Origin: Pseudidiomarina aquimaris
GTDB lineage: Bacteria; Pseudomonadota; Gammaproteobacteria; Enterobacterales; Alteromonadaceae
NCBI RefSeq assembly: GCF_003987395.1
Contig: NZ_PIPT01000007.1
Location: 1 to 64,000, forward strand
Direction of reading: 5' to 3'
DNA: 64,000 nt
Shown here piece by piece: positions 43,987 through 53,992 of this stretch. The position numbers were made by a program, and so were the translations under genes. Positions within the stretch are counted from its first letter, which is position 1. Each line of letters starts with the position of its first letter. The notes beneath the pieces are model-generated. The model saw only the letters and a list, made by a program, of their open reading frames with translations. It was not told the origin of the DNA and did no database searches.

Positions 43987-45133
43987 GCTGTTCGCGCACA
44001 TGCGCCAACAGCGAATTGGCAACAGCGCCTAATTGCGGGAGCTGTTGCCATTTTAAACCAGTACCTGACACCTCTTCGAGTCCCTGCTGCCCCGTACTAT
44101 CACCTACGAATTCAAGCAAATAGCTTTGCTGGTGGTCAGGATCGCGGTTCAAGCAAACATCCACCTGATAGGGCGGATGCTCGCCATCGTCAATGGTGAG
44201 GTTACGAATTCTTATATCGACAAAGCCATCGCTCACGTTATCCGGAATTGCATAGTAATCGGCAAGGCTGTAGTCCTGATAAACACCGCTTAGCAACGCT
44301 GCTAAGCCCGCCTGTAAAGCCATAACATTGAGTCGGCGGGCGACTTGTCGACTTGGATCATCGCGGTGTTCGCCACTTTCAATAAGTATGGTACTGGCCC
44401 CCGTACCGGCAATGGCATCACCAAAGGAGCGCTGGGAGTATGTATCGTCGTAACGACCAATACCGTTTGGCAGCCAGTGCGACAAAACCTGTCGCATATG
44501 GGCGATAAGTTGCTTGGCCCGCAACCGTGCGCCATCCACATGTTTGTCCGGATGATAAGCCGGTGCTAGGAATGCTATGGTCGCGGGATCACCGCCCTCA
44601 CCTGCCGCATAGTAAGGGTTTTGGTCGTGCAAATTAAATGCCACCGATGGTTTCAAGGTCTGCACCTGTTGCCATAACAACCGGCCTTCTGGGGTTTGCT
44701 GCGCCAGCGCATCACGATTCATATCGATGCCCTGCGCGGTCTCGCGCGTGCCGGCTGCAGCCCCATCAGGGTTGAGCATCGGAATCACATGTAAAGTGAC
44801 CAGCTCCTGCCAATCCGCAGGAAGGTCTGTTGGCTGCTCATTAAGCAGTAATTGCAACCAGTCCAATACCGCTGCGGTCGCAGTCGACTCGTTGCCGTGC
44901 ATTTGCGTCCACGCCAACACCACCATCGGACCCTGACCTAGTGACAGCCTTCGAATCGGCGTGCCCAAGTACGAGCTACCAATCACTGTATGCGCCAACT
45001 GCTCATTTGCTGCCAGAGCGTCGAGAGCGGGTTCGATATCATTATAGGTGAGCTGGCGTTTAGCTAAATGCGGCCAACGTTCGGTGTGCCAACGTGACTC
45101 GAGTTCAGTAAAAGTTTGATTCGGATGAGGCAT
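43973..45133 (-). CDS. M14-family zinc carboxypeptidase, candidate muropeptide amidase
   Basis: A 386-residue metallopeptidase without a signal peptide. Zinc ligands are H79 and E82 (MHGNES) and H169 (FNLHDQN); NPDG (121), DMNRD (138) and the general base E252 (LIESGEH) complete the M14 active site. The cytosolic M14 enzyme MpaA cleaves gamma-D-Glu-diaminopimelate in imported murein tripeptide. The location among murein-catabolism genes makes a similar role likely but unproven. It starts 8 bases after the stop of the D-lactate dehydrogenase gene, so they are cotranscribed, and overlaps the convergent nagZ-like gene by 14 bases. Confidence 0.82.
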   Translation of the reverse strand: MPHPNQTFTELESRWHTERWPHLAKRQLTYNDIEPALDALAANEQLAHTVIGSSYLGTPIRRLSLGQGPMVVLAWTQMHGNESTATAAVLDWLQLLLNEQPTDLPADWQELVTLHVIPMLNPDGAAAGTRETAQGIDMNRDALAQQTPEGRLLWQQVQTLKPSVAFNLHDQNPYYAAGEGGDPATIAFLAPAYHPDKHVDGARLRAKQLIAHMRQVLSHWLPNGIGRYDDTYSQRSFGDAIAGTGASTILIESGEHRDDPSRQVARRLNVMALQAGLAALLSGVYQDYSLADYYAIPDNVSDGFVDIRIRNLTIDDGEHPPYQVDVCLNRDPDHQQSYLLEFVGDSTGQQGLEEVSGTGLKWQQLPQLGAVANSLLAHVREQLSQR

Positions 45134-45141
45134 AAAAATTC

Positions 45142-47865
45142 CTATGTCGATGCCGTTGAAGTGCTGAGCGCATCAAGCAAATAAGCGATATGGCGATACT
45201 GTACTTTGTTACTGCCCGCATGATGGCTCAAGCCGATCTCGCAGGTGCGGCTGTTACTTACCGCATGCTGACAGCCGGAGGGAACTTGTGCGGCTAATGG
45301 CGCTAATGCACTGGCATTCAGTTCTGGTTGGGTGAAGCCTTTGTCGCCAGCAAAACCACAACACTGGATCTGCTCGGGCTCAATCACTTGTTCACTGCAA
45401 AGGCGCGCGAGGGCACGCAAAGAGCTGCCCTGATCGAGGTGCCGGCTACTACAGGTGACATGCAGCAGCAGCGGCTCGTCAAGAGGCTTCAAGGTGAGCT
45501 TTTTGGCAACGTACTGCGCTAAATAAGTGGCCAGTTCATAGCTACGCAAGCCCTCAAGATCCTTGGCTTGCAATGCACATGGGCTGGCATCAAATAGCAC
45601 TGGATACCGCCCTTGCTCGCTATCTTTCCAGAGCAGCTCGCGCAACTCGCGTTGTTTCGTCTGCGCTTCCTGCGGATAGCCTTTGCTTAGGTAGGGCTGC
45701 CCACAGCAGGCACCGTTGGTGGGTGCAACTATAAGCTGAATACCCGCGCGGGCGCACAGGCGCTCAACTACCTGCGGTAACGGCTCTTGGCCATCCGTGC
45801 CGAAGACGCGATTTGGGCACGTGGTGAAATAAATAGCCTTTTCTGAGCTCTCGACTGTTCGCGTCGCTTCCGGCGCCTTGGCGACGGGCGGGAATGTGGG
45901 GCGGCGCTGCTGTAATTTGCTCAGCGGGCGGCCTGCCGCGAGTGCAAAGCGAGCAATCCTCTCAGCGCCCGCTTGATGCCCCGCTAGCCATTTTGCGACC
46001 CGCGGATGTCGCGCTTGTTCGGCGCGTAGTTCTTTTATCCACGCACCGGTGTCGATACCAACCGGACAGGCCGTTGCACAAAGCCCAGTTGCTGCACAGG
46101 AATCAATACCTAAATGCTGAAAATCCTTCGCAATCTCTTGCTGCTCTGCTGGCGGGCGTTGACTCGCGCGCCGCATCAAAGCAATGCGTTGGCGTGGGCT
46201 CAAGGTGTAATGCAACGACGGACACTGTGGTTCACAGAAACCACATTCAATACAAGCGTCGACAGTTTCATTGACCGGAGGCATGGCTTTTAAGTCGCGT
46301 AAATGCGCCTGTGGGTCGTCGTTTAAGATCACCCCAGGATTCAAAATACCTCGCGGGTCGATCAACGCTTTAATACGTTGCATGACCGCTAAGCCAGCAC
46401 CACCCCATTGTGCATAGAGATAGGGCGCCATATTACGCCCAGTGCCGTGTTCGGCTTTGAGCGTACCGGCAAAGCGTTCGGTAATAAGCGTACTCACCGC
46501 ATCCATAAATGCGGCATAACGCTCAACTTCCTGCGCGCTCGCGAAGCTTTGGGTGAAGACAAAATGCACATTGCCATCGAGCGCATGACCGAAAATAATC
46601 GCTTCAGCATAGCCGTGTTGATCGAATAACTGTTGCAGCGCATTGACCGCTTCCGGCAAAGCTTCAAGCGGAACTGCAACGTCTTCAATAATGACCGTGG
46701 TACCACTCGCCCTGACAGCGCCAACTGCTGGGAATAGCCCTTTACGAATTTGCCACAGCGCCTGACTGGTCACCGGATCGCTGCGCATCGGACAAAGCGC
46801 TGTGAAGTCCGCCAGCAAATGTTCCAGTTCTTGTTGCGCCTGTTGCAGCGCTGCTTCGTCATCACGTCCGAGGTCGATAAGTAATGCCACCGCGCCAGGT
46901 GGCGGCGTCAATTCGGTCAATTTTGCTAACAATGGCTGTACCGATAACAACGAGCGATCATCCATCAACTCAACGGCTTCGACGCCAAGCTGCTTCAGTG
47001 CGGGAATCACCGCACAGGCCGCATGACTGTCGGGGAATAAATACAAGCCGGTGGCACTCGCCTTTGGCACGGCAACCGTTCGGTAAGTGATGTCAGCGAT
47101 AAAACCTAGCGTACCCTCGGAGCCAATCAGCAAGTGGCACAGAATGTCGAGTGGATCGTGATAATCAAGTAACGCATTGAGGCCATAGCCCATGGTATTT
47201 TTCAGGCGGAACTGCGTGGCAATGGTGTGACTTAGCTCGTCGTCGTTACGTACCTGTTCGGCGAGTTCGGCTAGGCCCTGCAGTAATTCGCTGTGACTGG
47301 CACGAAAGGCTGCAACAGAGGTTTCATCCGTGGTGTCCACATAGGTGCCATCGGCTAAGACAAAACTAATCGCGGCTAGGGTGTGATAGCTATTATGCTT
47401 AACCCCGCAACACATGCCCGAGGCATTATTGGCGGCAATACCGCCCACTTGGCAGGTATTGATTGACGCCGGGTCTGGGCCTATTTTACGGCGGTAAGGG
47501 GCAAGCTTGTGATTGGCATGAGCGCCAATCACGCCCGGCTGCAGTTTGATTTTGTCGCCTTGTTCTAACACTTCTATTTGCTGCCAGTCGCGCGTGAGCA
47601 TCACTAGCACCGAGTCACTGATCGCTTGCCCAGATAGACTGGTCCCTGCCGCGCGAAATGTGAGTGGCACCTGATGTTCGCTCGCTAACCGCACCAACGC
47701 TTGCAATTCGCTCACTGTCGCTACCTGCACAACAAGCTGCGGCACCTTGTGGTAAAAGCTTGCGTCGGTACTGAACGCCAAGCGCTGACTTAACGAAGTG
47801 ATCATACGCGTCGACGGAAGAGTGTTCGCTAGTTGGCGTTGGAAGCTATCGAATGCTGTGCTCAC
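45142..47865 (-). CDS. FAD/Fe-S D-lactate dehydrogenase (Dld-II type)
   Basis: A 907-residue fusion. The N-terminal FAD_binding_4 domain (FRAAGTSLSGQAI, QVGGIAANNASGMCCG) and FAD-oxidase C domain (KAEHGTGRNMAPYL) are followed by a ferredoxin-like part with CIECGFCEPQCP and CAATGLCATACP, and two CCG domains (ACCGQP, CCGFAG). This layout matches the Shewanella Dld-II respiratory D-lactate dehydrogenase; a D-2-hydroxyglutarate specificity is the main alternative. In this locus D-lactate is the expected by-product of MurQ, so the enzyme would recover it as pyruvate and quinol. It diverges from the second RpiR gene. Confidence 0.85.
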   Translation of the reverse strand: MSTAFDSFQRQLANTLPSTRMITSLSQRLAFSTDASFYHKVPQLVVQVATVSELQALVRLASEHQVPLTFRAAGTSLSGQAISDSVLVMLTRDWQQIEVLEQGDKIKLQPGVIGAHANHKLAPYRRKIGPDPASINTCQVGGIAANNASGMCCGVKHNSYHTLAAISFVLADGTYVDTTDETSVAAFRASHSELLQGLAELAEQVRNDDELSHTIATQFRLKNTMGYGLNALLDYHDPLDILCHLLIGSEGTLGFIADITYRTVAVPKASATGLYLFPDSHAACAVIPALKQLGVEAVELMDDRSLLSVQPLLAKLTELTPPPGAVALLIDLGRDDEAALQQAQQELEHLLADFTALCPMRSDPVTSQALWQIRKGLFPAVGAVRASGTTVIIEDVAVPLEALPEAVNALQQLFDQHGYAEAIIFGHALDGNVHFVFTQSFASAQEVERYAAFMDAVSTLITERFAGTLKAEHGTGRNMAPYLYAQWGGAGLAVMQRIKALIDPRGILNPGVILNDDPQAHLRDLKAMPPVNETVDACIECGFCEPQCPSLHYTLSPRQRIALMRRASQRPPAEQQEIAKDFQHLGIDSCAATGLCATACPVGIDTGAWIKELRAEQARHPRVAKWLAGHQAGAERIARFALAAGRPLSKLQQRRPTFPPVAKAPEATRTVESSEKAIYFTTCPNRVFGTDGQEPLPQVVERLCARAGIQLIVAPTNGACCGQPYLSKGYPQEAQTKQRELRELLWKDSEQGRYPVLFDASPCALQAKDLEGLRSYELATYLAQYVAKKLTLKPLDEPLLLHVTCSSRHLDQGSSLRALARLCSEQVIEPEQIQCCGFAGDKGFTQPELNASALAPLAAQVPSGCQHAVSNSRTCEIGLSHHAGSNKVQYRHIAYLLDALSTSTAST

Positions 47866-47924
47866 AGGCGCTCCTGCATGAGTTTAAACTTGGGTTTTGC
47901 TATTCAGTCTAACTAGTTTATATT

Positions 47925-47939
47925 TGAATAAAAAATTCC
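47925..47939. promoter_or_regulatory. Operator-like site between dld and second RpiR gene
   Basis: TGAATAAAAAATTCC matches the proposed palindrome at 12 of 15 positions and sits midway in the 119-base divergent spacer. It could serve both genes. Confidence 0.45.
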
Positions 47940-47984
47940 GTTAGCTTTCGGATGCTAACGCTTGGACCCTAAAGGTGGGACACG

Positions 47985-48833
47985 ATGTCCGCATTTGCAA
48001 AAATTAAAGCCGTACAAAATTCTCTTTCCGCCAGCGAAGCTAAATTGGCGGCCTTTACCTTGGAATCGCCGAGCGCCCTGCGCGATTTATCCTCGCAACA
48101 ACTCGCAAGCACCGTTGGCGTGAGCCAGTCGAGTGTAGTGAAGTTCGCCCAAAAGCTCGGCTATCGTGGCTATCCAGCGTTCAAATTATCGGTCATTGAC
48201 GCGCTAAACAAAAAGGCCCACCAAAGCGCCCGATTGCACGGCGAAATTACGCTAGAAGACGATTTTAATGAGATGGCCGATAAACTCCTTGCCGGCAAAA
48301 TCAACGTCTTAAGTGAAACCCGTAACCTCAATGAAAAAGCCGCTTTTGCGCAAGCCGTGCGAAAGTTACTCGATGCGCAGCGTATTCTCATTTCTGGCAT
48401 TGGCGGCTCAGCTTTAGTTGCCAAAGACCTATCTTACAAGCTACAGAAACTCGGCCTGCACGCTATCGCCGACTCCGATAGCCATATTCAGTTAGCCAAT
48501 GCCGCGACCTTTAATGTCGGTGACGTCGTGGTTGCCATCAGCGAATCGGGTAGCACCCATGAAGTCACGCGCGTGGTCAAAGAAGCGCGTCGTCACGGTA
48601 GTAGCGTAATTAGCATTACCCGCTATGGCAAAACGCCGATAACTCAACTTGCCGACGTCAGTTTGTATTCGGTCGCTGAGAGCGAGCCGACACGTTTATC
48701 TTCAATTCATGCGCGTACGGCCCAGAACTTAGTCATCGACTTGTTGTTCATTGCGCTGATCCAAGCTTCTGAACTCGGTCGCGATACCCTCTCACGCACC
48801 AACCAAGCTTTTGCGCGATTGCGCAAAGGCTAA
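47985..48833 (+). CDS. RpiR/MurR-family transcriptional regulator (second copy)
   Basis: 282 residues with an N-terminal HTH_6 domain (QQLASTVGVSQSSVVKFAQKLG) and a SIS domain (ISGIGGSALVAKDL, AISESGSTHEVTRVVKEAR). It shares the recognition helix with the RpiR protein at 17079, which suggests both bind similar DNA. The SIS residues ESGST fit phosphosugar binding; MurNAc-6-P or GlcNAc-6-P is the likely effector given its neighbours. GGTGGGA lies upstream of the ATG. Its last four bases overlap the convergent namZ-like gene. Confidence 0.9.
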   Translation: MSAFAKIKAVQNSLSASEAKLAAFTLESPSALRDLSSQQLASTVGVSQSSVVKFAQKLGYRGYPAFKLSVIDALNKKAHQSARLHGEITLEDDFNEMADKLLAGKINVLSETRNLNEKAAFAQAVRKLLDAQRILISGIGGSALVAKDLSYKLQKLGLHAIADSDSHIQLANAATFNVGDVVVAISESGSTHEVTRVVKEARRHGSSVISITRYGKTPITQLADVSLYSVAESEPTRLSSIHARTAQNLVIDLLFIALIQASELGRDTLSRTNQAFARLRKG

Positions 48834-50020
48834 TCGTTATCTGGATATAGCAAATACGGCTGACGTTGCTGCTTAAATTGCGCTAAATCAGCCTGCCAAC
48901 TGGCACGAATTTCAGCCTCACTCTCCCCGGCAATAATCGCCTTGCGCAGCTTGTCGGTGCCGCTCAGCTTATCCATAAAATCGGGCGAGGTGAAAAAGTC
49001 ATCAGCTTGCCCTGCCGCTTTAAACGCTTGGTAGGCCTGAAGTAACGGCTTGAGATCGAAGCCTTGTATTTGACTGTTGCGAAGGTCTCGGCCTTGTAGC
49101 GATTCGCCTTCTAACTTAGGATTAGGCGCGCTGTTCGGCATGCTACGCGGACTGAACTGAAAGTCGCCCAACGCCACTTGATGATGCCCTAGCACTTGGA
49201 ACGGAAAGTCCGTGCCGCGGCCAATACTTACTGCGGTAGGCTCAAACAAACAGAGCGACGGATACAGCTGGATAGCCTGGGCATTCGGCAAATTAGGGCT
49301 TGGTGCAACAGGCAAGTCATACGCCATGTCGCGGCGATAATTGGTGACTGGGACCACCGTGAGGTCGAGTGCTGGTGCCTCGTTGATCCAGCCTTCGCCT
49401 TTAATCATTTGTGCCAGTTCGCCGACGGTCATGCCGTGTAACAAAGGTATCTCGTGCATACCGACAAAGGACTGAAACTGTTTTTCGAGCACCGGCCCAT
49501 CAACAAAAGCACCGTTTGGATTCGGACGATCCAGTACCAACATCTCGATACCTTGTTCAGCCGCCGCTTCCATCACGTAATGCATGGTGCTGATGTAGGT
49601 GTAAAAACGTGCACCGACGTCTTGGATATCAAAAACGATGGTATCGATGTCCGCTAACATCTCGGCGGTCGGCTTTTTGGTTTTGCCGTAAATCGACAAG
49701 ATCGGTAGGCCGGTACTGGGGTCAATGGCGTCATCAATGGTTTCTCCGGCGCCAGCATCGCCTCGGAAGCCGTGCTCGGGGGCCAGCACTTTGGTGACAT
49801 GGATATTTTGCGCGAGTAAATAATCCACCAAATGCTGGTCGTGGGCGCGCGAAGTTTGATTCACCACCAGTGCGACATTCTTGTCAGCCAGCTGAGGCAA
49901 ATAGCGCTCGGCTTGTTCAGCGCCTACCGTAAGCTGGGTATTTGGAGCCGACTGTTGAGACTGATCGGCACAAGCTGTGAGCGCCAGTGCAGCAACTAGG
50001 AGGGTCAACCAGCGTTTCAT
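48830..50020 (-). CDS. Exo-beta-N-acetylmuramidase NamZ-like lipoprotein (DUF1343)
   Basis: A 396-residue lipoprotein (lipobox LTAC near residue 17) of the DUF1343 family. Conserved blocks are [31 protein letters not shown] and DRPNPNG. The Bacillus member NamZ removes terminal MurNAc from the non-reducing end of peptidoglycan chains. With the exported NagZ-like enzyme it would shave glycan strands alternately to free MurNAc and GlcNAc. Its ATG overlaps the murQ stop by four bases, giving the order symporter-murQ-namZ in one transcript. Confidence 0.9.
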   Translation of the reverse strand: MKRWLTLLVAALALTACADQSQQSAPNTQLTVGAEQAERYLPQLADKNVALVVNQTSRAHDQHLVDYLLAQNIHVTKVLAPEHGFRGDAGAGETIDDAIDPSTGLPILSIYGKTKKPTAEMLADIDTIVFDIQDVGARFYTYISTMHYVMEAAAEQGIEMLVLDRPNPNGAFVDGPVLEKQFQSFVGMHEIPLLHGMTVGELAQMIKGEGWINEAPALDLTVVPVTNYRRDMAYDLPVAPSPNLPNAQAIQLYPSLCLFEPTAVSIGRGTDFPFQVLGHHQVALGDFQFSPRSMPNSAPNPKLEGESLQGRDLRNSQIQGFDLKPLLQAYQAFKAAGQADDFFTSPDFMDKLSGTDKLRKAIIAGESEAEIRASWQADLAQFKQQRQPYLLYPDND

Positions 50021-50949
50021 TGTTGCGACTCCACGGCGCGGCGCAAAAAGCCATGCTTTTCTTGTAGTAAGTTTTCAGCTTGTTCTGCTGGCAAACCAGT
50101 AAGAATCATTAAAATTGCTAACTTTGCACGATTATCGGCGCTTTTGAGTGCATTTTCGGCGACGTTGCGCTCGCATGAGGTGGCTTGCATAACAATTCTA
50201 ATGGCCCGCGCACGCAGTTTTTCATTACTAGCATTCACATCAACCATCAGGTTTTCGTAGGTTTTGCCTAAGCGAATCATGCTTGCGGTGCTCAGCATAT
50301 TTAGCACCAGTTTTTGTGCGGTACCTGATTTCATCCGCGTTGAACCCGTTAAGGCCTCAGGCCCCACCACCGCGCAAATACCTATTTTAGCGGTGGTCAT
50401 TAACGGCGAATTCGGATTACAGGTAATTGACGCAGTAGCGCAGCCGATGCTGTTCGCATACTCAAGTGCGGCCACAACATAAGGGGTGCGACCACTAGCC
50501 GAGAGCCCGACGAGTACATCATTGGCGCTTAAGTTCACAGCTTTTACATCGTTAACACCCGCTTCGCGATCATCCTCAGCACCCTCTACGGCGAATTGAA
50601 TCGCATGCTCACCGCCGGCGATAATCCCCTGCACCAAGTCATCAGGAACACTAAAGGTCGGCCGACATTCAACCGCATCAAGAATCCCTAAACGACCACT
50701 GGTACCAGCGCCGATGTAGAATAGTCGCCCGCCACTTTGCAACTTGTCGACGATGGCATCGACCGCTTGTGCGATTTGCGGGATCTGACTTGCAACGGCT
50801 GGGGCAACTTGAGCGTCTTCGTGATTAATCTTTCGGAGAATCGCCTCGCTCGACAATAAATCAATGTCGAGCGTGTCGGGATTACGCCCCTCCGAAACAA
50901 TACTGTTAAGTTGTGCCAACAGGTCTTCAGTTTTATTCATATCTTCCAT
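50017..50949 (-). CDS. murQ: N-acetylmuramic acid 6-phosphate etherase
   Basis: A 310-residue SIS-domain lyase that splits MurNAc-6-P into GlcNAc-6-P and D-lactate. The catalytic Glu region is [12 protein letters not shown], the sugar-phosphate loop [12 protein letters not shown], and [20 protein letters not shown] is the diagnostic C-terminal block. The length fits the family (about 300). A start at the internal Met 4 (50940) is possible. It begins 2 bases after the symporter gene. No MurP phosphotransferase is present, so MurNAc must be phosphorylated by a kinase. Confidence 0.95.
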   Translation of the reverse strand: MEDMNKTEDLLAQLNSIVSEGRNPDTLDIDLLSSEAILRKINHEDAQVAPAVASQIPQIAQAVDAIVDKLQSGGRLFYIGAGTSGRLGILDAVECRPTFSVPDDLVQGIIAGGEHAIQFAVEGAEDDREAGVNDVKAVNLSANDVLVGLSASGRTPYVVAALEYANSIGCATASITCNPNSPLMTTAKIGICAVVGPEALTGSTRMKSGTAQKLVLNMLSTASMIRLGKTYENLMVDVNASNEKLRARAIRIVMQATSCERNVAENALKSADNRAKLAILMILTGLPAEQAENLLQEKHGFLRRAVESQQ

Positions 50950-50951
50950 GG

Positions 50952-52541
50952 TTATGCTTCACTTACTTTGCGCTGATTTGTTGGTGCCGTATTCGATTGA
51001 CTACCGGCCAAACAAATCAGCGTTGAAATTGCAGTACCGATCATCAATTGCCAGGTGAAACCAATATCGGTCACCCAGTCTGCCGGTAATAATAGTTGCT
51101 GCGTATACGGCTGCATCACTAATGGGACAAAGAAGCCAACAACGAGTGCGGTGGTTACCGAGCGACTACTGCCTCGTTTGCTAAACAGCGTGACAAAATA
51201 GACGCCAAGCAGACCGCTGTATGAGAACACCATCACGCTCAAGGCAAACTGCAGTAACGGGGTTTCGGTATATTGCTGCCAGTAATAACATAGGCACGCC
51301 ATCAGTCCGAGCGCAGCAGCGACCACCGCCATCCCCACGCGGCCCGCCTTCACATAGTGCTCGTCACTATACTGTTTACCTTTGCGTTGCTGCCACGGCC
51401 GGTAGATATCTTGAATCACCACACTCGACATAGAATTGAGACCTGAGTTAAGCGTCGACAATGCCGCGGCGATAATACCGATGGTCACCAAGCCACGCAC
51501 GCCCGCAGGGATTTCGGTCAATACGTAGTACATAAAAATAGTGACCGCTTCACCCGCAAAGGTCGGTACTGGACCGTCGGCTTGACCGCTCGCCATAATA
51601 TCGGGGCGCTGGTAATAGATGAACAACAGTAAACCGATGATAATAAACAGCAGCATCACCGGAATCACCATTACCACCGACATCAAGATAGCCTTGCTAC
51701 CCTCTTTAGCATCTTTACAGGTTAGCACCCGTTGGGTCATATCTTGGTCGAGGCCGAAAGCTGCAATGTTCAACAAAACAAAGCCGGTCAATACCGACCA
51801 AATATTGAATACCCCAGAGCTACTGAAATCCACGTTGGTATCAATCAAGGTCAGTTTCGACGGCTCGCCTGGCGCTGGATTTTGCAAAGCGCTCACCAGC
51901 TCACCGAAGCTTACTGGGATGGCATTGTAAAGCACGATTATTACAGCTATTGCAGCGCTTACGTATACCACAGCTTGCAACACATCCGAGTAAATAACCG
52001 TACGAATCCCGCCATACACGGTGTAAACGAGACCAATGAAGGTGAGTAACAAAGTAGCGGTGATGACGCTATCGGCATCAATATTGCCGAACAAGATCAT
52101 GGCCACCGCAATAGCCGCCATATACAGGCGCGCGCCGCTGGCAAATACCCGACCAAACAAATACATCAGCCCGGCTTCGCGTTTGGCTCGCTCACCAAAG
52201 CGTTGCTCAAGTAACTCGTAGACCGTGTAAACGCGCTGCTCGTAGAACTTAGGAATGAGAAATAGTGCGACAAACCCGACCGCAATAAACGCACCAATAT
52301 TGGTCGCCAAATAGGTGAGATCGCCGCGGTAGCCCTGATCAGGACCACCGAGGAACGTCGCCGCCGATTGCGAAGTGGCGAGCACCGAAATCGCCACCAC
52401 CCACATCGACATTTTGTTACCGCCAAGAAAGTAGTCTTGTGTCGAACTACTCTTACGATTAAACAACCAGCCACTACCCAGCAGCACTAAACCGTAAGCC
52501 ACAAAGACCAGAATATCGGCAAAGGAATATTGACCTAGCAT
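50952..52541 (-). CDS. SSS-family sodium:solute symporter, candidate MurNAc importer
   Basis: A 529-residue inner-membrane protein with about 13-14 transmembrane segments and the SLC5 signature ([23 protein letters not shown] in part, and [19 protein letters not shown]). SSS transporters bring in sugars, sialic acid or amino acids with Na+. It is the first gene of the symporter-murQ-namZ operon and stands where other bacteria have the PTS transporter MurP, so MurNAc is the best substrate guess. An operator-like site lies about 33 bases upstream. Confidence 0.85.
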   Translation of the reverse strand: MLGQYSFADILVFVAYGLVLLGSGWLFNRKSSSTQDYFLGGNKMSMWVVAISVLATSQSAATFLGGPDQGYRGDLTYLATNIGAFIAVGFVALFLIPKFYEQRVYTVYELLEQRFGERAKREAGLMYLFGRVFASGARLYMAAIAVAMILFGNIDADSVITATLLLTFIGLVYTVYGGIRTVIYSDVLQAVVYVSAAIAVIIVLYNAIPVSFGELVSALQNPAPGEPSKLTLIDTNVDFSSSGVFNIWSVLTGFVLLNIAAFGLDQDMTQRVLTCKDAKEGSKAILMSVVMVIPVMLLFIIIGLLLFIYYQRPDIMASGQADGPVPTFAGEAVTIFMYYVLTEIPAGVRGLVTIGIIAAALSTLNSGLNSMSSVVIQDIYRPWQQRKGKQYSDEHYVKAGRVGMAVVAAALGLMACLCYYWQQYTETPLLQFALSVMVFSYSGLLGVYFVTLFSKRGSSRSVTTALVVGFFVPLVMQPYTQQLLLPADWVTDIGFTWQLMIGTAISTLICLAGSQSNTAPTNQRKVSEA

Positions 52542-52573
52542 CGTCCGTCGCTTCTTTGAGTCATCATACGCCT

Positions 52574-52588
52574 AAAATAAATTATTCC
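52574..52588 (-). promoter_or_regulatory. Operator-like site upstream of symporter-murQ-namZ operon
   Basis: AAAATAAATTATTCC matches the palindrome at 13 of 15 positions. Further GGAATA half-sites lie at 52606 and 52619. Proximity to the start (about 33 bases) fits a repressor covering the promoter or leader. Confidence 0.55.
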
Positions 52589-52623
52589 ACTACGAATGTA
52601 TATACGGAATATAAATTTGGAAT

Positions 52624-52650
52624 AAAAAGAGAGGGCTGCCCTCTCTTTTT
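52624..52650 (-). terminator. Terminator of the PBP-like lipoprotein gene
   Basis: AAAAAGAGAGG and CCTCTCTTTTT form a perfect 11-bp stem around GCTGC, ending in T on the minus strand. It lies about 30 bases past the stop at 52681 and separates that gene from the symporter operon downstream. The symmetry makes it potentially bidirectional. Confidence 0.8.
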
Positions 52651-52680
52651 ACGCTGGTGTGGGTTGCGGGCGCACATGGG

Positions 52681-53964
52681 TTAGGGGCGTTCGCTTATGA
52701 GTTGTTGGACGGTGCGGCGTAGCAGAGTCTCGAGTTTGGCACCGGCGTGGCCGACGTTGGCTTCGGTGTTTTCCGGTACGCTGGCTTGTGCGGCAACGGT
52801 GAACTCGCGGGTACCGTCAGCCAATGGTAGACAGATGTGGGCTAACGCTACGACTTCACTGGTGCCGCGGGTTTCACTTGGGCCTGCGCCAAGTTTATGG
52901 AAAATACGCCAATTGCCGTTAGTGGCGGTGTCGAGTGTCTCTTGCACGCTGAGGTCAGCCAGCTCTGGGTATTCAGCCTGCAACGCTTGCGCGACGGCGC
53001 GGTGCGGGGTTAGGCTTGCGCCCGCCATCATGCCCCCAGCATCTGCGCTATTCTCGCTGTGCCCAGGACCATAAAAGAGCATCATCACCGCGTCATCACT
53101 CAGTCCAGGCATACGCGTTGAAGGGACGCGTTTATGGGTCGCCAAACGCTTCAGAAACTCGGCGGAAGCGAGGGTCGTCATCGGTTTATTGCCAGTCAGG
53201 CCACACTCTTCACAGCGGTAGCTGAGTGCGCCCGGATCGCTATCGCGAGCAACAATTTGTGCACTGACGGAGCGCGAGGCCGTGCGCCAATAGGTATCAC
53301 TCGGAGCAAACGCAGAAGGTCCATAAGCACCGCGAAATTTCACTTCCGACTGGCCGATGTTGAGCCAGGCGTCATGAAATAATGCGGTCAAATAATCGCG
53401 CCCGGCGACATTGGCAAAATAATAGGCAATCGCGTTCGAGTTGCCGTCAGCAGCGCCAGAAGCCTCGTAGCTATGCACGCTGGTAATGAGATCGGCTAGC
53501 TTGACCTCACCCACGACTGTATCAGGCTGAGCGAAATTGTCGCTAAACAAAGACATCGCACCGGCATAGGCCATAATTTTTGAGGAGCTCCAAGGCTCAT
53601 AGAGATCATCGTGGGTTTCGTCGTTTGCGAGGTAGCGAAAGGCAAGCTCATCACCTTTTTGGGCATAATCAATCACCAACACCTTGCCGGCATCGTCACT
53701 GAAGTCAAAGTGCTCCCAATTATGCGCACTGCGCTCGACCCAGCCACGCTCACGCCCTACTTCACTAACAGTGGCATAGCGCGCGTCGGTTGCACTGATA
53801 TTAGGTGCGCAGGCCTGCCAACGCTGCTCAGCATTTGCCGGCTTCAATGGTGCTGCCCCCATAACCTGTTCGTAATAAGCAAGCCCCGTCGGCTCTTCGG
53901 CTGTGCAAGCAATGAGTGGCAGCAAAGCGCAGCAGCTTAAAACGTATTTTGTTGTTTTTTTCAT
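52681..53964 (-). CDS. Lipoprotein resembling class A beta-lactamase/PBP serine hydrolase
   Basis: A 427-residue lipoprotein (lipobox LIAC near residue 20). The central part looks like a Beta-lactamase2 fold: a SxxK candidate (SSSK in YEPWSSSKIMAY), a motif-2 region reading NSN instead of SDN (DGNSNAIAY), and a KxG candidate (FHKLGAGPSETRG). Motif spacing is plausible, but the altered second motif makes activity uncertain. Its gene is divergent from the nagK operon and shares its control region, so it may trim peptide from muropeptides. A non-enzymatic binding role is the alternative. The product family is not recognised with certainty. Confidence 0.65.
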   Translation of the reverse strand: MKKTTKYVLSCCALLPLIACTAEEPTGLAYYEQVMGAAPLKPANAEQRWQACAPNISATDARYATVSEVGRERGWVERSAHNWEHFDFSDDAGKVLVIDYAQKGDELAFRYLANDETHDDLYEPWSSSKIMAYAGAMSLFSDNFAQPDTVVGEVKLADLITSVHSYEASGAADGNSNAIAYYFANVAGRDYLTALFHDAWLNIGQSEVKFRGAYGPSAFAPSDTYWRTASRSVSAQIVARDSDPGALSYRCEECGLTGNKPMTTLASAEFLKRLATHKRVPSTRMPGLSDDAVMMLFYGPGHSENSADAGGMMAGASLTPHRAVAQALQAEYPELADLSVQETLDTATNGNWRIFHKLGAGPSETRGTSEVVALAHICLPLADGTREFTVAAQASVPENTEANVGHAGAKLETLLRRTVQQLISERP

Positions 53965-53992
53965 CGTTTGATTCCTTATTATTCCCAGATTA

